From Diphasiastrum complanatum (Eukaryota > Streptophyta > Lycopodiopsida > Lycopodiales > Lycopodiaceae), in contig CM055108.1 of the NCBI GenBank assembly GCA_029204225.1, forward strand, positions 212,217 to 276,216: a DNA stretch of 64,000 nucleotides, read 5' to 3'. Position numbers and translations under genes: made by a program. The notes under the pieces were generated by a model, which had not been told where the DNA came from, did not search any database, and saw only the letters and a list, made by a program, of their open reading frames with translations. Of this stretch, positions 22,907-36,584 are shown piece after piece (positions within the stretch are counted from its first letter, which is position 1; each line of letters starts with the position of its first letter).

Positions 22907-25900
22907 ATGGCGGAGGCTAGCAACTCTGATGAGGGCTTTTCGTCAGCTTTGATGGACAACTACCCCTTCGATCCTCAACAGGTGACATGTTACTTCTCCT
23001 TCATAGTCTGTCCGTGTCCTTTTTTTGCAGATTTTTTTTCTTTTAGCTGGTTTCGATTTATGTTAGATGAGAAGCTCATTGATGTGAGGGTGCAAGCAGG
23101 CCTATGAGGAAGCTTCAGTGCAAGACCGGCAGCAGCAGCTTCCTGATGAAAATAAAGCAGCAGGAAAAGGCCTGCTTCAGGAAGATATCCCTAGCAGCAG
23201 CAGCCATGAAGTGGATCTAGCCTCCCATGATGAAACTCATAAAGCAATAGTGCATGAAGTGCAGCAGCAGCAGCTATTTCAATCCATCTCAGTTGCAGAT
23301 AATATTCAGAACAACAAGCCAGCAGAAATATCACAGAAGATTCAGGCTGCGGAATGGCAGACTGAGGAGGCTGCGAAAAGAGAGGAAAAGCTTGCAGATC
23401 TAGAGCAAAAATGTGTGAAGCTGGAGAAGCAGCTAGCAGAAAAGGATTCCATCTTGGAATCTCTGAAGAAAGCCCATGAGCAGATTCGTGCTTCCCGTGG
23501 TGAGGTAGAGCGCTCATCGCAGGCAGAGAAAGAAATTCTTGTGAATGATCTTGAGAAGTATCAACGGCAATGTGAGGAAAATGGCCGAAAAGTTCATGAT
23601 TTGGAAAGCGAGCTAGCTATGCAAAGGTCTATTTGCTTGCAACTGGAGGATCGATGCAAGGCAGCCACCCAAGAGGCCACGAGGCAAGCCACCTTGCTCA
23701 CAGAAAGAGAGATGGTGCTGGATGCAAAAATAGCTGATCTAAACAGTCTGACAGAGGCTGTGAAGCATGCAGACGGGCAGAAGATCAGGTTCATGGAGTG
23801 TGAGAGGCTGCTTGTGCAAGAAACAGCAGAGAAAACTATGGCACAATGCGCTTTGGCTGATATCAGAAACAGGGAAGAGTATCTGCTGACGGTAGAGCAG
23901 GCGCATAAGGAGAATCAAGAGAATATGAAATGGAGAGAAGAGCGGTTTCAATTGCTTGAAGCAGCACATTCAAAGCTTAAAGGGCGTATGGAAGACGAAA
24001 GGAAGGCCTGGGAGATGGAAAGAGCAGAAATTTTTGCAGATATGGCTACCCTGCAAATTGATTTTGAGTCAAAGAAGCGCTCAGAGGCAGAGCTGCAAAT
24101 GGAACTGCGTAGGATTCACCAAGCGCTTGCGGTGGAAGAAAGCCGCAGAAAGCTTTTGGAAAGCCAAGTAGCAGAGTCCAGGACAAATCTAGAAAAGGTA
24201 GCTGCAGAGTATGAAACAGTTCAATCTGATGCAGAGAGCTTGAGGCTGAAGACAAGCTTAGAGATTGGCACTTTAAGGGATGCTCTAGGAAGCAAAGAGA
24301 GGCAGCTCAAGGATCTGCAGGTTAGGCATACTCAGCTAGAGCTCGAAAATCAGGAAGCAGCTGGCATGCAAGAAGAATTGCAGCAGTTGAAGAAGGACAA
24401 AGATGGGCTTCAGAAAGCATTAGAAAGATCTGACCAGGAACTGTGTGCTCTGAGAAAGGTGCATGAGAGAAGTGTCGAAACCCTAGCCGCGAAGGAAAGA
24501 GGATGGGAGATGGAGAAGGAAGAAATGCTTCAATCTTTGAGTATCTCTGAAAGAGTTTCTGCATCTAGCAGGGCTGAAATGGATAACTTGGTGAGTGAGC
24601 TAGAAAGGAGCAGGCTTCTCGCTGAGCGCTTTCGTGATTCCAACAAAGATTTGTCTAGAAAATTAGAGGATTTAGAAATGGTTCTAGAAAAGGCGGAAAT
24701 AAGGTCTAATGAGGCAAGTTTGGCGCTGGACAATTTGCAGAGAAAAAGCACAGAAGATCTTCAATTCATCCAAGACCTTCTTGGGATCAAAGAAAAAAAG
24801 CTGAGGGATGCAGAGGGAAGGATCAAGCAGTACCAGATCACTGTCAATGATCTGACTAGCAAATGTGTCAAATTGGAGGAAGAATCTCTAGTCTGTAGCA
24901 CCCAGGAAGAGGACTTGAAGGCTAAGAGGCAGCAGCTGATGGTATTTCAAGAAGCCAAGGATAAACTGCACGCCCATGTGGTTGAACTGGAGAGAAGATG
25001 CACAGAAGAAAAAGAGATTTTCATGGCTGCATTGGAGGAAGCAAACGCAAAACTTTCAGAGAAAGAGAAGCTTATGATGGAGCTTCAAGCTGAACTAGAA
25101 AGATCTAGATACCTAGTTTCTACTTTACAAACCCGTCTGGCAGAAGAAGAGCGTCAAAAAGGATCAGATCGCCAGGAGCTTGAAACAGCTCACGAAGAAC
25201 TTCGCACCATCAAAATCTCTCTGGAGCATTTGAATTCCAGTAGCAGAGCCGCAAAGGAGGCATTGCTTGGAAGCCTTGCTTGTAAAGATCAGAAGCTCTT
25301 AGAACTAAGAACCAACTTATCGGAGCTCGAAAAGACTGTGGCGGATCTATCAACAAAACAGGAGCAAAATTTTGAAATGAAATGTGGGTTTGAGAATCTT
25401 GAACAACAAATAAATCAAAGAACTCTTCAGCTGAATGAATCAGAAAAAGCACGAAACGTTCTGTTGGTACAGTTCACGGAGGAAAGGAATACCTGGAACC
25501 AAGATCGGGAGATTTTGATATGTAAGTTGAATGATTGTCAAGAACAGCTTACGAGGAAGGATGATCGTCTGAAGGGGATGCAGTATGATTTAGAAAGGAA
25601 GGCTGAATCAAAGATGAAGCTTGATGCTGATTGTGCAGCTCTAAAAGAACGACTGGATGAATGTTCTATACAGCTGCAGGAAGCGACTGCACGGATTCAT
25701 GAAAGCAAGATGGAGATAGAAGCCATGTGCAAGGAAGCCCAAGTGCTAATAGAATCTCGAAATGACATAGCAGCAGCTAAGGAGTCCACAATTGAGCAAT
25801 TGAAGATCAAGATACGTGAATTGGAGATGAGGTATGAGGAAAAGGAGGGTGAGACTGGCTGCCAAAGTTCACAGATTTCATGTTTGGAAGCTCAGTTGCA

Positions 25901-28900
25901 AGAATATCTTCGAATACAGCAAGACATGCAAGAACGAATGCGTGCTATGAATGCCAGCCTTATTGAGAAAGATGATGAACTCAAAAAAGCTTCAACTGGT
26001 TATGATGCGCTGCATGGAGAATTGGTTCAATGTCAAGAGGACTCAAGCTCGATGCAGCTTAAGATGCATCAACAGATGCTAGATGTCCAGGAAACTTTGT
26101 CTACATCACACAGAGAGCTCAAAACATTGAAGGATCAACTTGGGCAACTAAGACTGGAGAAAGATGCCTTGCTGAAGGAACTTGGCCAGCAGGGCATGGA
26201 TCTGGATGATGCCCATAAGAAGAATCAGAGACTATTGGATGCAAATCTGTCACTTGAAGATTCTGTGAAGAGATTGCGAGAAAAAATACTTGATCATGTT
26301 AAAGAGGCTAGTGAGAACAAGGCCACAATTGAGCAGCTGTGTGGAGACTTGGAAAAAGCACAATCGGGTCTTACATCTCAAGATCAGGAGATAAAAGCTC
26401 TTCAGGCTAAGATTGAAGTGACAGATATCATGAATCAGCAACTTAGAGAGAAAGAAGCCAAACTTCTGTCATTAGAAGAGATGCTAGGAGAGGCAAGAAC
26501 TGCACTGGAGGATAATGAAGAAAAAATGGTAGCATCTGAGTGGACAGTGCAACAGCTCGCAAATGAGATAATCAAAGTCAAAGCTAGGTTAGCTCAAAAA
26601 GAAAGAGAGGAGACAATCCTTAGAGAACAGCTCTCTAATGCAGAAAGAAAACTAAGAGGGAAAGAAGGGGAGGTCATGGAAATGGAATGCTATTGCAAAA
26701 CCGTCTTGAAGGAGAATAAATTGAAGAAAGCAGAATTTGAGAAAGTTAGCAATGAAGTCAGGGAAATGAGGAAAGAAGCATCAAAGTGGCAAGAAAAGGA
26801 AGCCAGCCTAATTGCCAGATCAAATGAAGTGGCATCTACTCTTGAGGAGAAAGAAGCTGCACTAGCTGAATCAGATAGAGAAGTGAAGAGGGGTAGAGAA
26901 TTGCAGGCAGTCATGGAAGGTGCCCTGGAAAGTCTGAAGCTGCAACTGGCAAATGAGAAGAAGTTGAGCTTCGCCCAAAGATCTGAGATGGATCTGTTGT
27001 GTAAAGATCTAGAGGAGATTAGATCAGATAGAGAATCAGCAAAAGGGCAGCTAAAAGAACTGCAAATCAAAGTGGAGCAGTTGGAGCAGAGTTCAGAGCA
27101 TCAAGTTCAGGAGCTTCGGCAGGAGACATATGACCTATCACTGGAGCTAACTCATACTAGAGAGAATTTAAAGGAGCTGGAAAAGGTGAATAAAAATTTG
27201 ATAGAAGAATCCTTGAGAATCCAGAGAGAGAATGAAGCATTACAAGAACATCTAGTAGCAAAAGAGAGGACCTTGGATGACATGGAAATGAAACTGACAA
27301 ATGTACAAACAGAATTCATGGATCAAGCTACACTTGCAGAGCAACGGAGTGTGGACTTAGAAGCCGTAAGATCTCAGCTTTTAGTTCTTTTGGAGAAGCA
27401 GTCATGTGTAGAGGACAATCTGAACTGCCTGCAGGGTCAGTTGGCAGACATGCAGATAGTCCAGCAGAAGCTGGAATTGGAAAAAGCTAGGGTGAATGGT
27501 GAGCTTGAAGCCTCAAATTTTAAACTGGTAGCAAAGGATAAAGAGCTGCGACATCTTCATAATCAAGTAGAACAGCTTCAAGTAGTGTCCTCTAAGCAGG
27601 AAGAATCAAATAACCTGATTTCAAGGCTGACAGAAGAGCTGAAAGTGGCAACAATATCGTCCAGCGATCAAGTATCTCGGCTGTCGGCTTCGTTATCAAC
27701 AGCTGAAACTGAAGCTAAGGCTTTGGAGGAGAAACTTGCATTCAAGGAGAGTGAGTTGCAAGCTTTACAGGAAAAATTCATTACAATTGAAAGTGCAAAT
27801 CTTGAATACGAGAATAAAATCACAGAAATCCGAGATGAATTAGAAAGGACTCGCTCGGATTTCGAAAAGCAAACAGAGAAACTGCAATCTTCTTCATTCC
27901 AGATCAAGACGTTAGAGAAGGACAATACAGAGCTTAAATCAGTAGCAAAAGAGGAGCAGAAAGCCCTCCAAAATCGACTTGAAGATGCGCGTAGTGCAAT
28001 GCATATATTGAAGGGGCGGCTTGAGGAACAGACACAGACACAGACTTCACTAAAAGCTTTGAATCTAAGGCTACAAAATGACATTGAACAAGCAGTGGCT
28101 GACCTGAAGACTGAAAGAGAGATACGTGAATCATCTGCTTTTGCAGCTGGAAGCTTGCAAAAGGCTTTAGATGAGAGCCAGATGAATGCCTGTCTTGTTG
28201 CTCAGAAGAATGAAGCCCTCACAAATGAAGTGGAAGAGTTGACTGCCTTAATAGGTGAGCTGAACGCTGAGCTTAAGGCACAAAAAGAAAGTGAAAAAGT
28301 CCTGGAAGCGCACAGTAACAGGTTGCAGAACGATTTAGAAAAGGCATATTCTAACCTGGAAATTGAGAAGAATAGATTGCAATCCTTATTGCAGGAGAAA
28401 GACGCTTTGGAATCAGATCTAATAAACACTAAACTGAAAGCAGATTTCTCCATCAAAGAGCAGGAATCAATCTTGCAAGAAAAGGAAGTGGCATACAATA
28501 TTCTTCGTGACATGGATAGCAAGATAGAGACGCAGAAGCAAAGGCAAATGGATCTGGAAACAGTGAACGAAACTCTTCTAGAAGACCTAAAGGTAGCAAA
28601 CTATGAGCTAGATAGAGAGAAGAAACGAGCTCAGTCTGCTGCGATTGCTATCGAGGTCTTGGAGAAAGAGCTGATCGAAAACAAACTCAAGTTTAAGTCA
28701 GTTATTGAAGAAAATAGAGCCATCAAAAGAGATTTAGATACTGCAAGCAGTATGATTAGTCGTCTGGGAGATGAGCTTGAGATGCAAAAAACAAATCAGC
28801 AAAGTTTGGAAGAAGCTAACAAAAAGCTCCAAATTGACCTTGCTTTAGCTCAGGAAGAAGCTTTAGCTAGGAAGAGCAAACTACTGGAAGTTATCACTGT

Positions 28901-30653
28901 TCTTGAAAAGAGCCAAGAGACTAGCAGGGAACTTAGAGCACAAATGGAAATCCTGCACAAAAGGCTACTTAATGAAGATGAAGATCAGCATTCAATCTGT
29001 TGGTTAAATGAGAAGATAGATCCTTTTGCAGCATTGCCTCGAGACATAGGTTTTTTTCAAAGACGAACAAATTGCAATGGCAAAGTATTGTCCGTGCCAT
29101 CAGGCCAGCAAAATCATGCCAGTCCATCTGAACTTGATGAAGCTGAGAGTACAATGATGCAGTCATGTGGAGATACTGATGAAGAATTGCAGCATGCGAA
29201 GCAGTCGGAACAGCAGATTTCTTCATGGCTGAGGGCAGAGAAGGAAGAGACACAACAGAGACCGACTAAGGAGCTTGAAGCTGCTTTGTTGATGGTTGCT
29301 GGGAAGATTAAAACAATAGAGCAACTTAATGAGGAGCTAGACAGGCTAAAATCCTTATTGCGAAAGCAAGAACAGCGAGATCGAAGGGAGTGCTTTGGAG
29401 CTTGTGACACCATGAACAAGAAGGCAAAGATGAATCACAGGGGACAATTACAAGATCATCTGCAAGGTGAGGAAGATGACGATGAAGCTCAAAAATCAGA
29501 GCCTGTAATTAGCCCAGATGAATATAACCACTACCTGGAATTATGTGATTCCTTACTCAGGTACGATCCTCATTCAACTTGAACACTTCTTTCTATTGCC
29601 TCGTAAGTCCCTCTTTACTATTCTGTGAAACTGAAATACTCCCTGCAGATCTCTGCTGGTATACAAATCTAAATCACGGAATGTTGTCAACCGTTTATTT
29701 TTCACATTAAAGTTGGTTTTTCAAACAAAAATTCATAATAAGGGCAAGGGGGCAATGGTCTTAACAGCCTATGATTACTGGGTTCTGCTATGGCTATGCA
29801 GAGATGAATATATTCTCCTGCAACTCATACTGCATGGATTGCTGCGCAGAAAATCATTACGTTTACTTTTTGTAAACCTCTCTAAACTCTGTATTCTCGT
29901 TTTGCAGAAAGAACATCGGACTCGAAAGGCGACTGGATAACTTACAAAGGTACATCAGAATCTGAACTTTATATTCTGAGTCAGACTTTCTGATTGATTG
30001 TTGGGAAGGATATGGCTCTCTGATCTGTTGAAAATAGGAATCTTGAAGAGACCCTAAATAAACCTTAAACCGTTCAGAAAGTAAACAATATAATATAAAT
30101 CTTCAACATGCGTGGCTGAAGTTCCTTTCTTTGCAGTCAATCTAGTATATGTTGCACTGCTTAGTATCTTGACAAAGCTTGGTTCTAGTTGTCATTTGGA
30201 GCCTTTTGTACTTGAAAGAGATTGCCTTAATGTGATGGAATTCTTGTAGGCCAAATCTGGAATACGTTTTCTTGTTTGCCTAAATGTTAAAGCTATGAAT
30301 CGTGTTGCAGGAAAAACCAAATTCTGATGCAACAAATGGAAGAGTTACAGCAGAGTCCACAAGTAGTTACTTCTGGGATCTATAAACAATCTTTTAAAGG
30401 TGCCAAGGATAGCGCCTCAAATGAAAATGCAAGTCCCGAAAAGGATTTGAAAAATGCAATCAGGAAACGCGTCAGTAACACTCTTCAATCAAGATCATCA
30501 ACTCCTATCACTGATCTGTCAAAGGTGAAGACATCTTGGGAAGCTGAGCATCTCACACAAATTTATTGTGAGAGGAAGCCTTTGCATGTGATTCAAATAC
30601 CAAAGCGGAGACGATCGAATGATGAAAATGAAAATCATGAAATCTCTCTATAA
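22907..30653 (+). CDS. Giant coiled-coil protein (2306 aa, four exons)
   Basis: Proposed exons are 22907-22981, 23100-29560, 29908-29949 and 30311-30653. All introns are GT-AG and phases agree, giving 6921 nt. The ATG at 22907 has a strong context (AAGATGG); an in-frame ATG at 22880 is possible. From about residue 70 to 2000 the protein is almost continuous Glu/Lys/Leu/Gln-rich heptad-like sequence, so a very long parallel coiled coil is likely. A short non-helical patch with 'WLNEKIDPFAALPRDIGFF' lies near residue 1990. The C-terminal exons add more coiled coil and a basic 'PKRRR' cluster (about 2290-2294), a possible nuclear signal. No motor, membrane or enzymatic domain is visible. It may tether organelles, nuclear structures or chromosome axes, but I do not recognise the family. 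An AATAAA-like signal lies at about 30848. Confidence 0.88.
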
Positions 30654-31583
30654 CTGAAAACAATTTCTATTTTGATGCAAAAGTTATGCCTTATTGGGTG
30701 GGTGGTGGGTGTGTTGGAGTTCCTCCTCAAAGAAGGTGCATTATATTTGCCCTTATTTTTTGTGATATTGAATTGTTTACTGTATAATTTATCAGTAACT
30801 GAAGAATGCTGGGGATCATTTGAGCTAATTCAAATGGTTGTAACATAATAAAGAGGATGATGCAGCAGTTCTCTTACAAATTGCCAGATTCAGTTTTGTA
30901 CAAAAGATTATTGGGATGACAGACACTCTCAAATACACCTGATTCCAGTCAACTCTGTTCTTTTTGTAAAGTGTGCAATTGCTTTCTTTGGTTTCTGGTG
31001 TTCTACCATTGGTTTGTAAGAGCTCTGTTTATCATTCAAGTAAAATTGTGGCTTTGATGCCAATAGTCTTGGAAACCATATCATACTAATTTATTGACCT
31101 CATTGCCAAATTTCAAACAAGGCATTAGAAGAGGCAGAAGCATTTTTTCCTTTTTGGCATTTCATAGTTATTTGCACTAGCATCTTCATGTACAAGCAGT
31201 GAGCACATAGTTAGTACTTACATCCTTAATTAGGCATAGACAAGGAGCTCAAGCCCACAAACATAAAATTTGCAGCATCATGCCATCATGAGTTCCAGTG
31301 TGTGAAGCTGTGGATGTAATAGTAACACTATCCAATTTGACCAATCATGCAACATGATACAAGCACTAAGGTTTCCAAACACCAGTTACTGGTTTTGAAA
31401 TGTGGGAAATTTCTTGGGAGCTTGTTGGAGCTGATGTTGTTGATGCTAATACATGTTAGTGTTGGGGACTGGCCCCCCACCATAGAGCCCTCCTTGTTAT
31501 GAGGCACTTGAGATTGGCCTAAAAAAAAATCTCGCTTTGATTTGATGGTTGGGGCCTTGTCTATTTGTTATCTTTTTCAAGAA
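30654..31583. other. 3' flank of the coiled-coil gene, no further gene
   Basis: Contains the likely 3' UTR and the AATAAA at about 30848. Beyond it no coding frame or repeat family was recognised. Confidence 0.5.
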
Positions 31584-31817
31584 CCAACTATTGTTGATGA
31601 AGCACGCACTCAACCTAACTCAAATCTTTGGAGAGAAGCAATGGACAAATAATATAATTTTCTTATCAAGAATAAGACCTAGTCTGTTGTCGAATTGCCT
31701 ACAGACATTAATGTAGTTTATTTTAGATGGATTTTTAAATCAAGTACAAAGTACATAGAAGCATAGATTGAAAAAAAGCTCAAATGGTGGTCAAGGGATT
31801 TTCTCCAATTTTTGATG
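31584..31817 (+). pseudogene. Copia reverse-transcriptase N-terminal scrap
   Basis: Translation with small shifts gives 'WREAMDK', 'FLIKNKT.SVVELPTDINVV', then 'WIFK', 'KYKVHRSID' and 'QMVVKGFS'. These are successive blocks of the copia RT N-terminus (W-x-x-A-M, N-x-T-W, W-x-x-K, V-x-K-G-F). Several stops and no flanking LTR or other pol domain mark it as an isolated dead fragment. Confidence 0.8.
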
Positions 31818-33641
31818 TTGTTTTTGTGAATTTTTTTTTTCACATGACTAGTATGAAATGAACTTCACATCTAGGAAAGGAACCTATTATAAGAATTGTG
31901 TTGCTCATCCTACCACTTAAGTGAACTAAAAAATAAATAGAAAAAATCCAACTGCCTATTACAGAAAAAACGAACAAATTGACACAAAGTATAGGTTGGT
32001 GGTAGCCACCCTACACACTATGCATTGTAGGGTGGTCGGGGTGGAAAGCTCATGTTGAACCCATGTTAGATAGAATTGGTGACACTATCTGGTGTAAAGG
32101 CAAATGGGCCCATTGAAACTTTCAAGAAGCCCGCCATTATCAAGCCTACATTTTGAAGCTTCCATAGCCCTTCATAACCAATTTTTTCCGATTCGTCATA
32201 ACCAATTTTTCCTAACCCTTCATATGAATTTGTGTACATGGGACATAACAACTGCACGAGTCTACAAACTCACAGTCGCCACTCTCACTCATATTAGCAA
32301 CTTGCTTCCAAGCTTTTGTTTTTGAAAGGCAGTTATCCTTTTATGTGAAATACGTAATATAAAAGTGTTGGATCCCAACTTTCATCGTTTACAAGCATAA
32401 TCTCAATGCTAAATAGGAATCATTTGCTCAAGAGCCAATGCTTGTAAACATCAATGCAATGACTCTATTTGAATGCTAGCAATACTAAGAGATCCTTATT
32501 CTTGACAAGAATAGAAAATGATAGATATCAACAACAAGATCAAGGAAGTACATGAAATGATTCTTGTGCATTTACTAATCTAGATAGTTTCGAGTTACAT
32601 TTTTCAATTTCATGGCACACGGTTTTTGAACACTTTGAATTCTCAGTTTTTATGATCTTTGCTTTTTTTGTATGTTTTTAGATGTGCTAACAGATAGTTA
32701 TAACATCAACATTAACGTGTGTGTTGTAATCATAAGTCTTAGAGTGTAGTTGTATTTTTGGCCTTGCCTTGCAAAGGAAAGATTATGTGTTGAGGTTGGT
32801 CAATGGAGTTTGGAAAAAAAATTGTCAATGTTAAAGAATAGACATGGTGGTGGCCTCAGGGTTTTAGGTTTGAACTTTGGTTAAGGGTGCAACTTACACC
32901 GCGTGTAAGTGCTCATGCATGCATGGAAAGAGAGTGACTTGCATGCATTGTCTTCTCTTGCCTCTTTGCACCCTGCTACATGGCAGGTGCAACTACCATG
33001 TAGCAACTATTGTGCTACATGATGGCAAGAGGTGGGCAATGAGCATCCAAGATCCCTTTTTCTACCTCTGATCTTTAAGAGATATTAGTTTATTTAGTTT
33101 TTTCTTTTGATTGACATTATTACCTGCTCTGGTGATGAAGATGGCAACAACATATTTTGAGTCATCTTCCTTTGGATTCTGAATTTGAATCTGAAGTCAC
33201 TTTTCTGTACTAGACCAATAGACTGATGGTCTAGTATCTACTAAGAGACCTAATCACTATTCAGCTTGTAAATATTACTTTGAGTTTAGTAAAGTTGCCG
33301 ATGATGCTTGTGTGGAGAGTTGCTCCTACTTTTCGTTTTTATGATTTTGTTGAATAGATTTTGGTAATTATTAGATTTCATTATCGGATTTGTGACTTTA
33401 AAATGTAGAATGAGCAACACGATTGTTTAGGATAATGCCATTTTTTAGGTGCTGATTTTGTTTCATAATGGTTGTGTGAGAATTATAAGCCACTATGCAC
33501 ATTACACAATGGAAGTAACCTGATAAGGAGTCACAAGTGAGACCCCTATAGGATGAGCTATTCTCCTCTTTATCATAACAATCATTCTGATAATGTAAGC
33601 TCTATATCCACTTTAAAGGAATCATAGAGTAGAAATTATAA
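31818..33641. other. Gene-free stretch
   Basis: AT-rich with no credible gene. A short hairpin occurs at about 32010-32035 (ccaccctaca / tgtagggtgg). Confidence 0.45.
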
Positions 33642-34300
33642 ATCTGATACCATGTCAGGAGAAATGCGTCGCAATAGGATCAAGTACTCCTCGGTGCATG
33701 AAACCACATCTATCGGATTCAAGCTGACTTCAACTGATCGAAGTCTGCCCTATTTGATCACACCTTTAAAGTCACTGGATTTATTCAGTCGAGTCCGTAG
33801 CCATGCACGAAGTGGATTGATTTAAAATTAGTCTTGCAGAAGCATATTGACTTGAGCGTCACAATCGACTCAGACTATCATTGATGGAAGTCAGTTTAAT
33901 TTACAAAAAAATTTATCTGCAAACAAGAATCAATCTAAACATGAGTAAAATGAGCATTCAACATTACATACACAACCTAGATTACTAGAACATTGATTAT
34001 TCAGTCATGAAAAAATACAGCCCGAATGCAAACATAGTTGCGTTCTTCTTTAAACAATGCTCTATGATAATAGAGAAAAAGAACAAAACAATTGCGCTCT
34101 GGATGTTTGATTGATTTGCTGAAGGTCTAACTGAGCAACTAAATGAGCTGCTGGATATAGACACATGGCTAACTAATTAAAAAAATGCTTATTTAGTACT
34201 TTACAAATAAGATTAAGGCACTATGTGTTGTTAGCAGTCGCCTTTGGACAATATACGATTCTGTTGGAAATTTTGTCAAGTCGTGATGAAGGTATTGTTG
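33642..34300 (-). mobile_element. Possible copia primer-binding site and 5' LTR remnant
   Basis: TGGTATCAGAT on the minus strand (33652-33642) abuts a TG at 33653, the arrangement seen for copia elements elsewhere in this window (13871-13882). The block to about 34300 is non-coding and shares 'tcgcctttgga' with the LTR-like block at 13882-14300. No gag follows on the minus strand. Confidence 0.4.
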
Positions 34301-34706
34301 AGCCGCTGAATGTTCGAGTCGACTATTAGAGTTGATCATTAGAGAAAATATGGGCCCAAAGAGGGCCCTATAAGAAATGCCATGTAGGAGAGAGAAAAAT
34401 AACTATAAAGTAATTATAATATCATTTTCTAACTTCTTTATGCATCTGCCTGCACTACTTTCCATGTAAATGAATGCACCTTAGTTTAGTCACATCAAAC
34501 TTCATTGGTGTTTAACCACAGTTAAAATATAATTTTTCAAAATGCTGAAATATTCCCTCCCAATAGTTGGGAACACTCAAAAATTTGAATTAGGAGTGAC
34601 ATTTCTGAAAAAAAACCTACGCCATCTCTATCTCCAGCAGAGTCATTAGCGCCATCTCCAGCTTTGTTATTGTCATTGGGTTGTTTGTTACTATACTATT
34701 GTACTG

Positions 34707-36584
34707 ATGACAAAGCTTTATCATCTTCATGTGGATCTGTCACCAGAATATGCTCTGCTCAGGACGATAAATTCAAAGCAACCCAAATTGTCAACTTCTG
34801 ATATGGTCCGATACAGGGAGGAAAAACTAAAACATGTAGATTTATGGTCATCGGGAACATTGTACCCTATTGATCTATGTTCATTGCAACATCTAGATTT
34901 TCATTCGGTGAGTCAGTTAATAATCTATATGTGTCATGGTAAAAATGGCCTTTTGGGTTACTGTGAGAATTTAATGCTCTATGAGAATGCACATTCAATG
35001 CAAAGAATACATTATTTGGAAGAGGAATCAAGGAAAATATCAAAGGAGTGCTAAGAAAAATCTACAAAGATGAAAACTTGTTTGGATGAAAATGAGATGC
35101 TCAAGGAGGAGATCCAAAGGTTGAAATCTTCTTTGCATCATTATACAACTAGTAATGATGAGATAAAAATTGCATTTCAATCCATGCGTATCTCATATTT
35201 GTCTCTTGTTAAAGATATGGATGTGCTCAACAGAAATGTCCGAAGCAACAAGCGGAAAAGACTGGTAAACAAGGATATATGTGATCTATCATCCAGAGGA
35301 GGTCATAGAAAAAGACGAATCCGTGCATTCAAGTAAGTTATAGCTTATTTGGTACTGAAAATTGCTTGAACTTTTTGATTTATTCATAATCACTAATTTT
35401 GTTATTTATTTATTTCAACTTTCTGTTGATTTGCTTATTATATACTGCTGTGAATACTATGAGTGTCCTAATTTCTACTGACATTTCCATGAACATTATG
35501 TTTAAAATGCAGATCAGCATCAGTTATTGAAGACCATTTGGCCGATGAGATTTCAATTGAAAACTCACTAGGCTCTATCTTGACTTCTAAATCTATGAAA
35601 TCAATGTTAAATAATAACAAAATGAAAAAGATTAAGGCTTCAGTTACTGATAGCATTATGGATGAAGTTGGAAAAATATTAGACACTACATTGCTTCAGG
35701 AGGCATGTGACTTTTCTAGCATTGGTAGGGAAGCATATGCAACAATGTTTAAGATTATAAAGGAGGCATTTGCACAGGTAAATATTAAAAAGTTTCCAAT
35801 CCCACGACCATTTCATCTTAAAAAAAAGAGAGACATGTTAAACCATGGTATGTAGACAATAGTTGGTAATTTTGTGTAGATTTAAACTCAGCTGCAAATA
35901 CACATAGAGAATTTGATTCTCTACTTCATGATTTCGTTCGGAAAATACCGACAATGGCAACTTCAATTGGAAATATAACCATTAAATCTCTCAAGGTATA
36001 TTCAATTTATCTCTGATATGCATGTATTCTTTTTTTAATTCAGATGTATCGTCATAGCATAAATAAAATTTCTATCGTAATATTACTGATTTTTGTTCTA
36101 TATATGCAGTGTGTACAACGAAATGATGCTTTTAGTTGTGCATGGTTCATTTGTAGTTCATTTCATTCTGATTCATATTTATTACTATCATTGTTTGTAA
36201 TTTGTTGATTTCCGTGTTTTGTGATGACAGTTCACTCTTGAGCCGTATACTCCTGATGATGTATATAGATTTTGGCAAGACTTGATCAGAACCTTTGCCC
36301 AGTACGGTGTAAGTGTTGCACCTGCAATCGAGGGCCCTCAAAAGGAAGCTGCTCCTGTCTTAACAGCCTTTCAGGTTGTTCAGGATGCAGATCTTATTTT
36401 ATATGATCAAAAAGGAATAAAAGTCCTTTCTAATACAGAGGAAGGCAATTTTGTAGCAGATATTCCTCTTGCCTTAAAAGGCATTGAGGCCCTTCCCGAA
36501 ACAGAGGGGGGCGAGATTATAGGAGTTGTTGCTTTATCAGTTTCTAATACTGATATAGAAAATATAGAAAAATTGATTGAATAG
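34707..36584 (+). pseudogene. Unknown spliced gene, one in-frame stop
   Basis: Four exons fit together in phase: 34707-35332, 35513-35847, 35892-35995 and 36231-36584 (1419 nt, 473 codons including the terminal stop). All boundaries are GT-AG; the second intron is very short (44 bp). A single TAA at codon 116 (35052-35054) splits the first exon, after which the same frame continues. The product has a Lys/Arg-rich region ('SNKRKRLVNKD', then 'SSRGGHRKRRIRAF'), a predicted helix around 'NEMLKEEIQRLKSSL', and a C-terminal ~115 residues rich in Val, Ile, Glu and Asp that differ in composition from the rest. I do not recognise the family. It converges on the equally unknown gene at 36780-38374. 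It may be a recently inactivated host gene, a DNA-transposon gene, or a capture from elsewhere. Confidence 0.5.

Noticed and set aside
23191-29419. Antisense frames within the coiled-coil gene
   Set aside because: Shadows of a strongly biased Glu/Lys/Leu/Gln coding sequence on the other strand.
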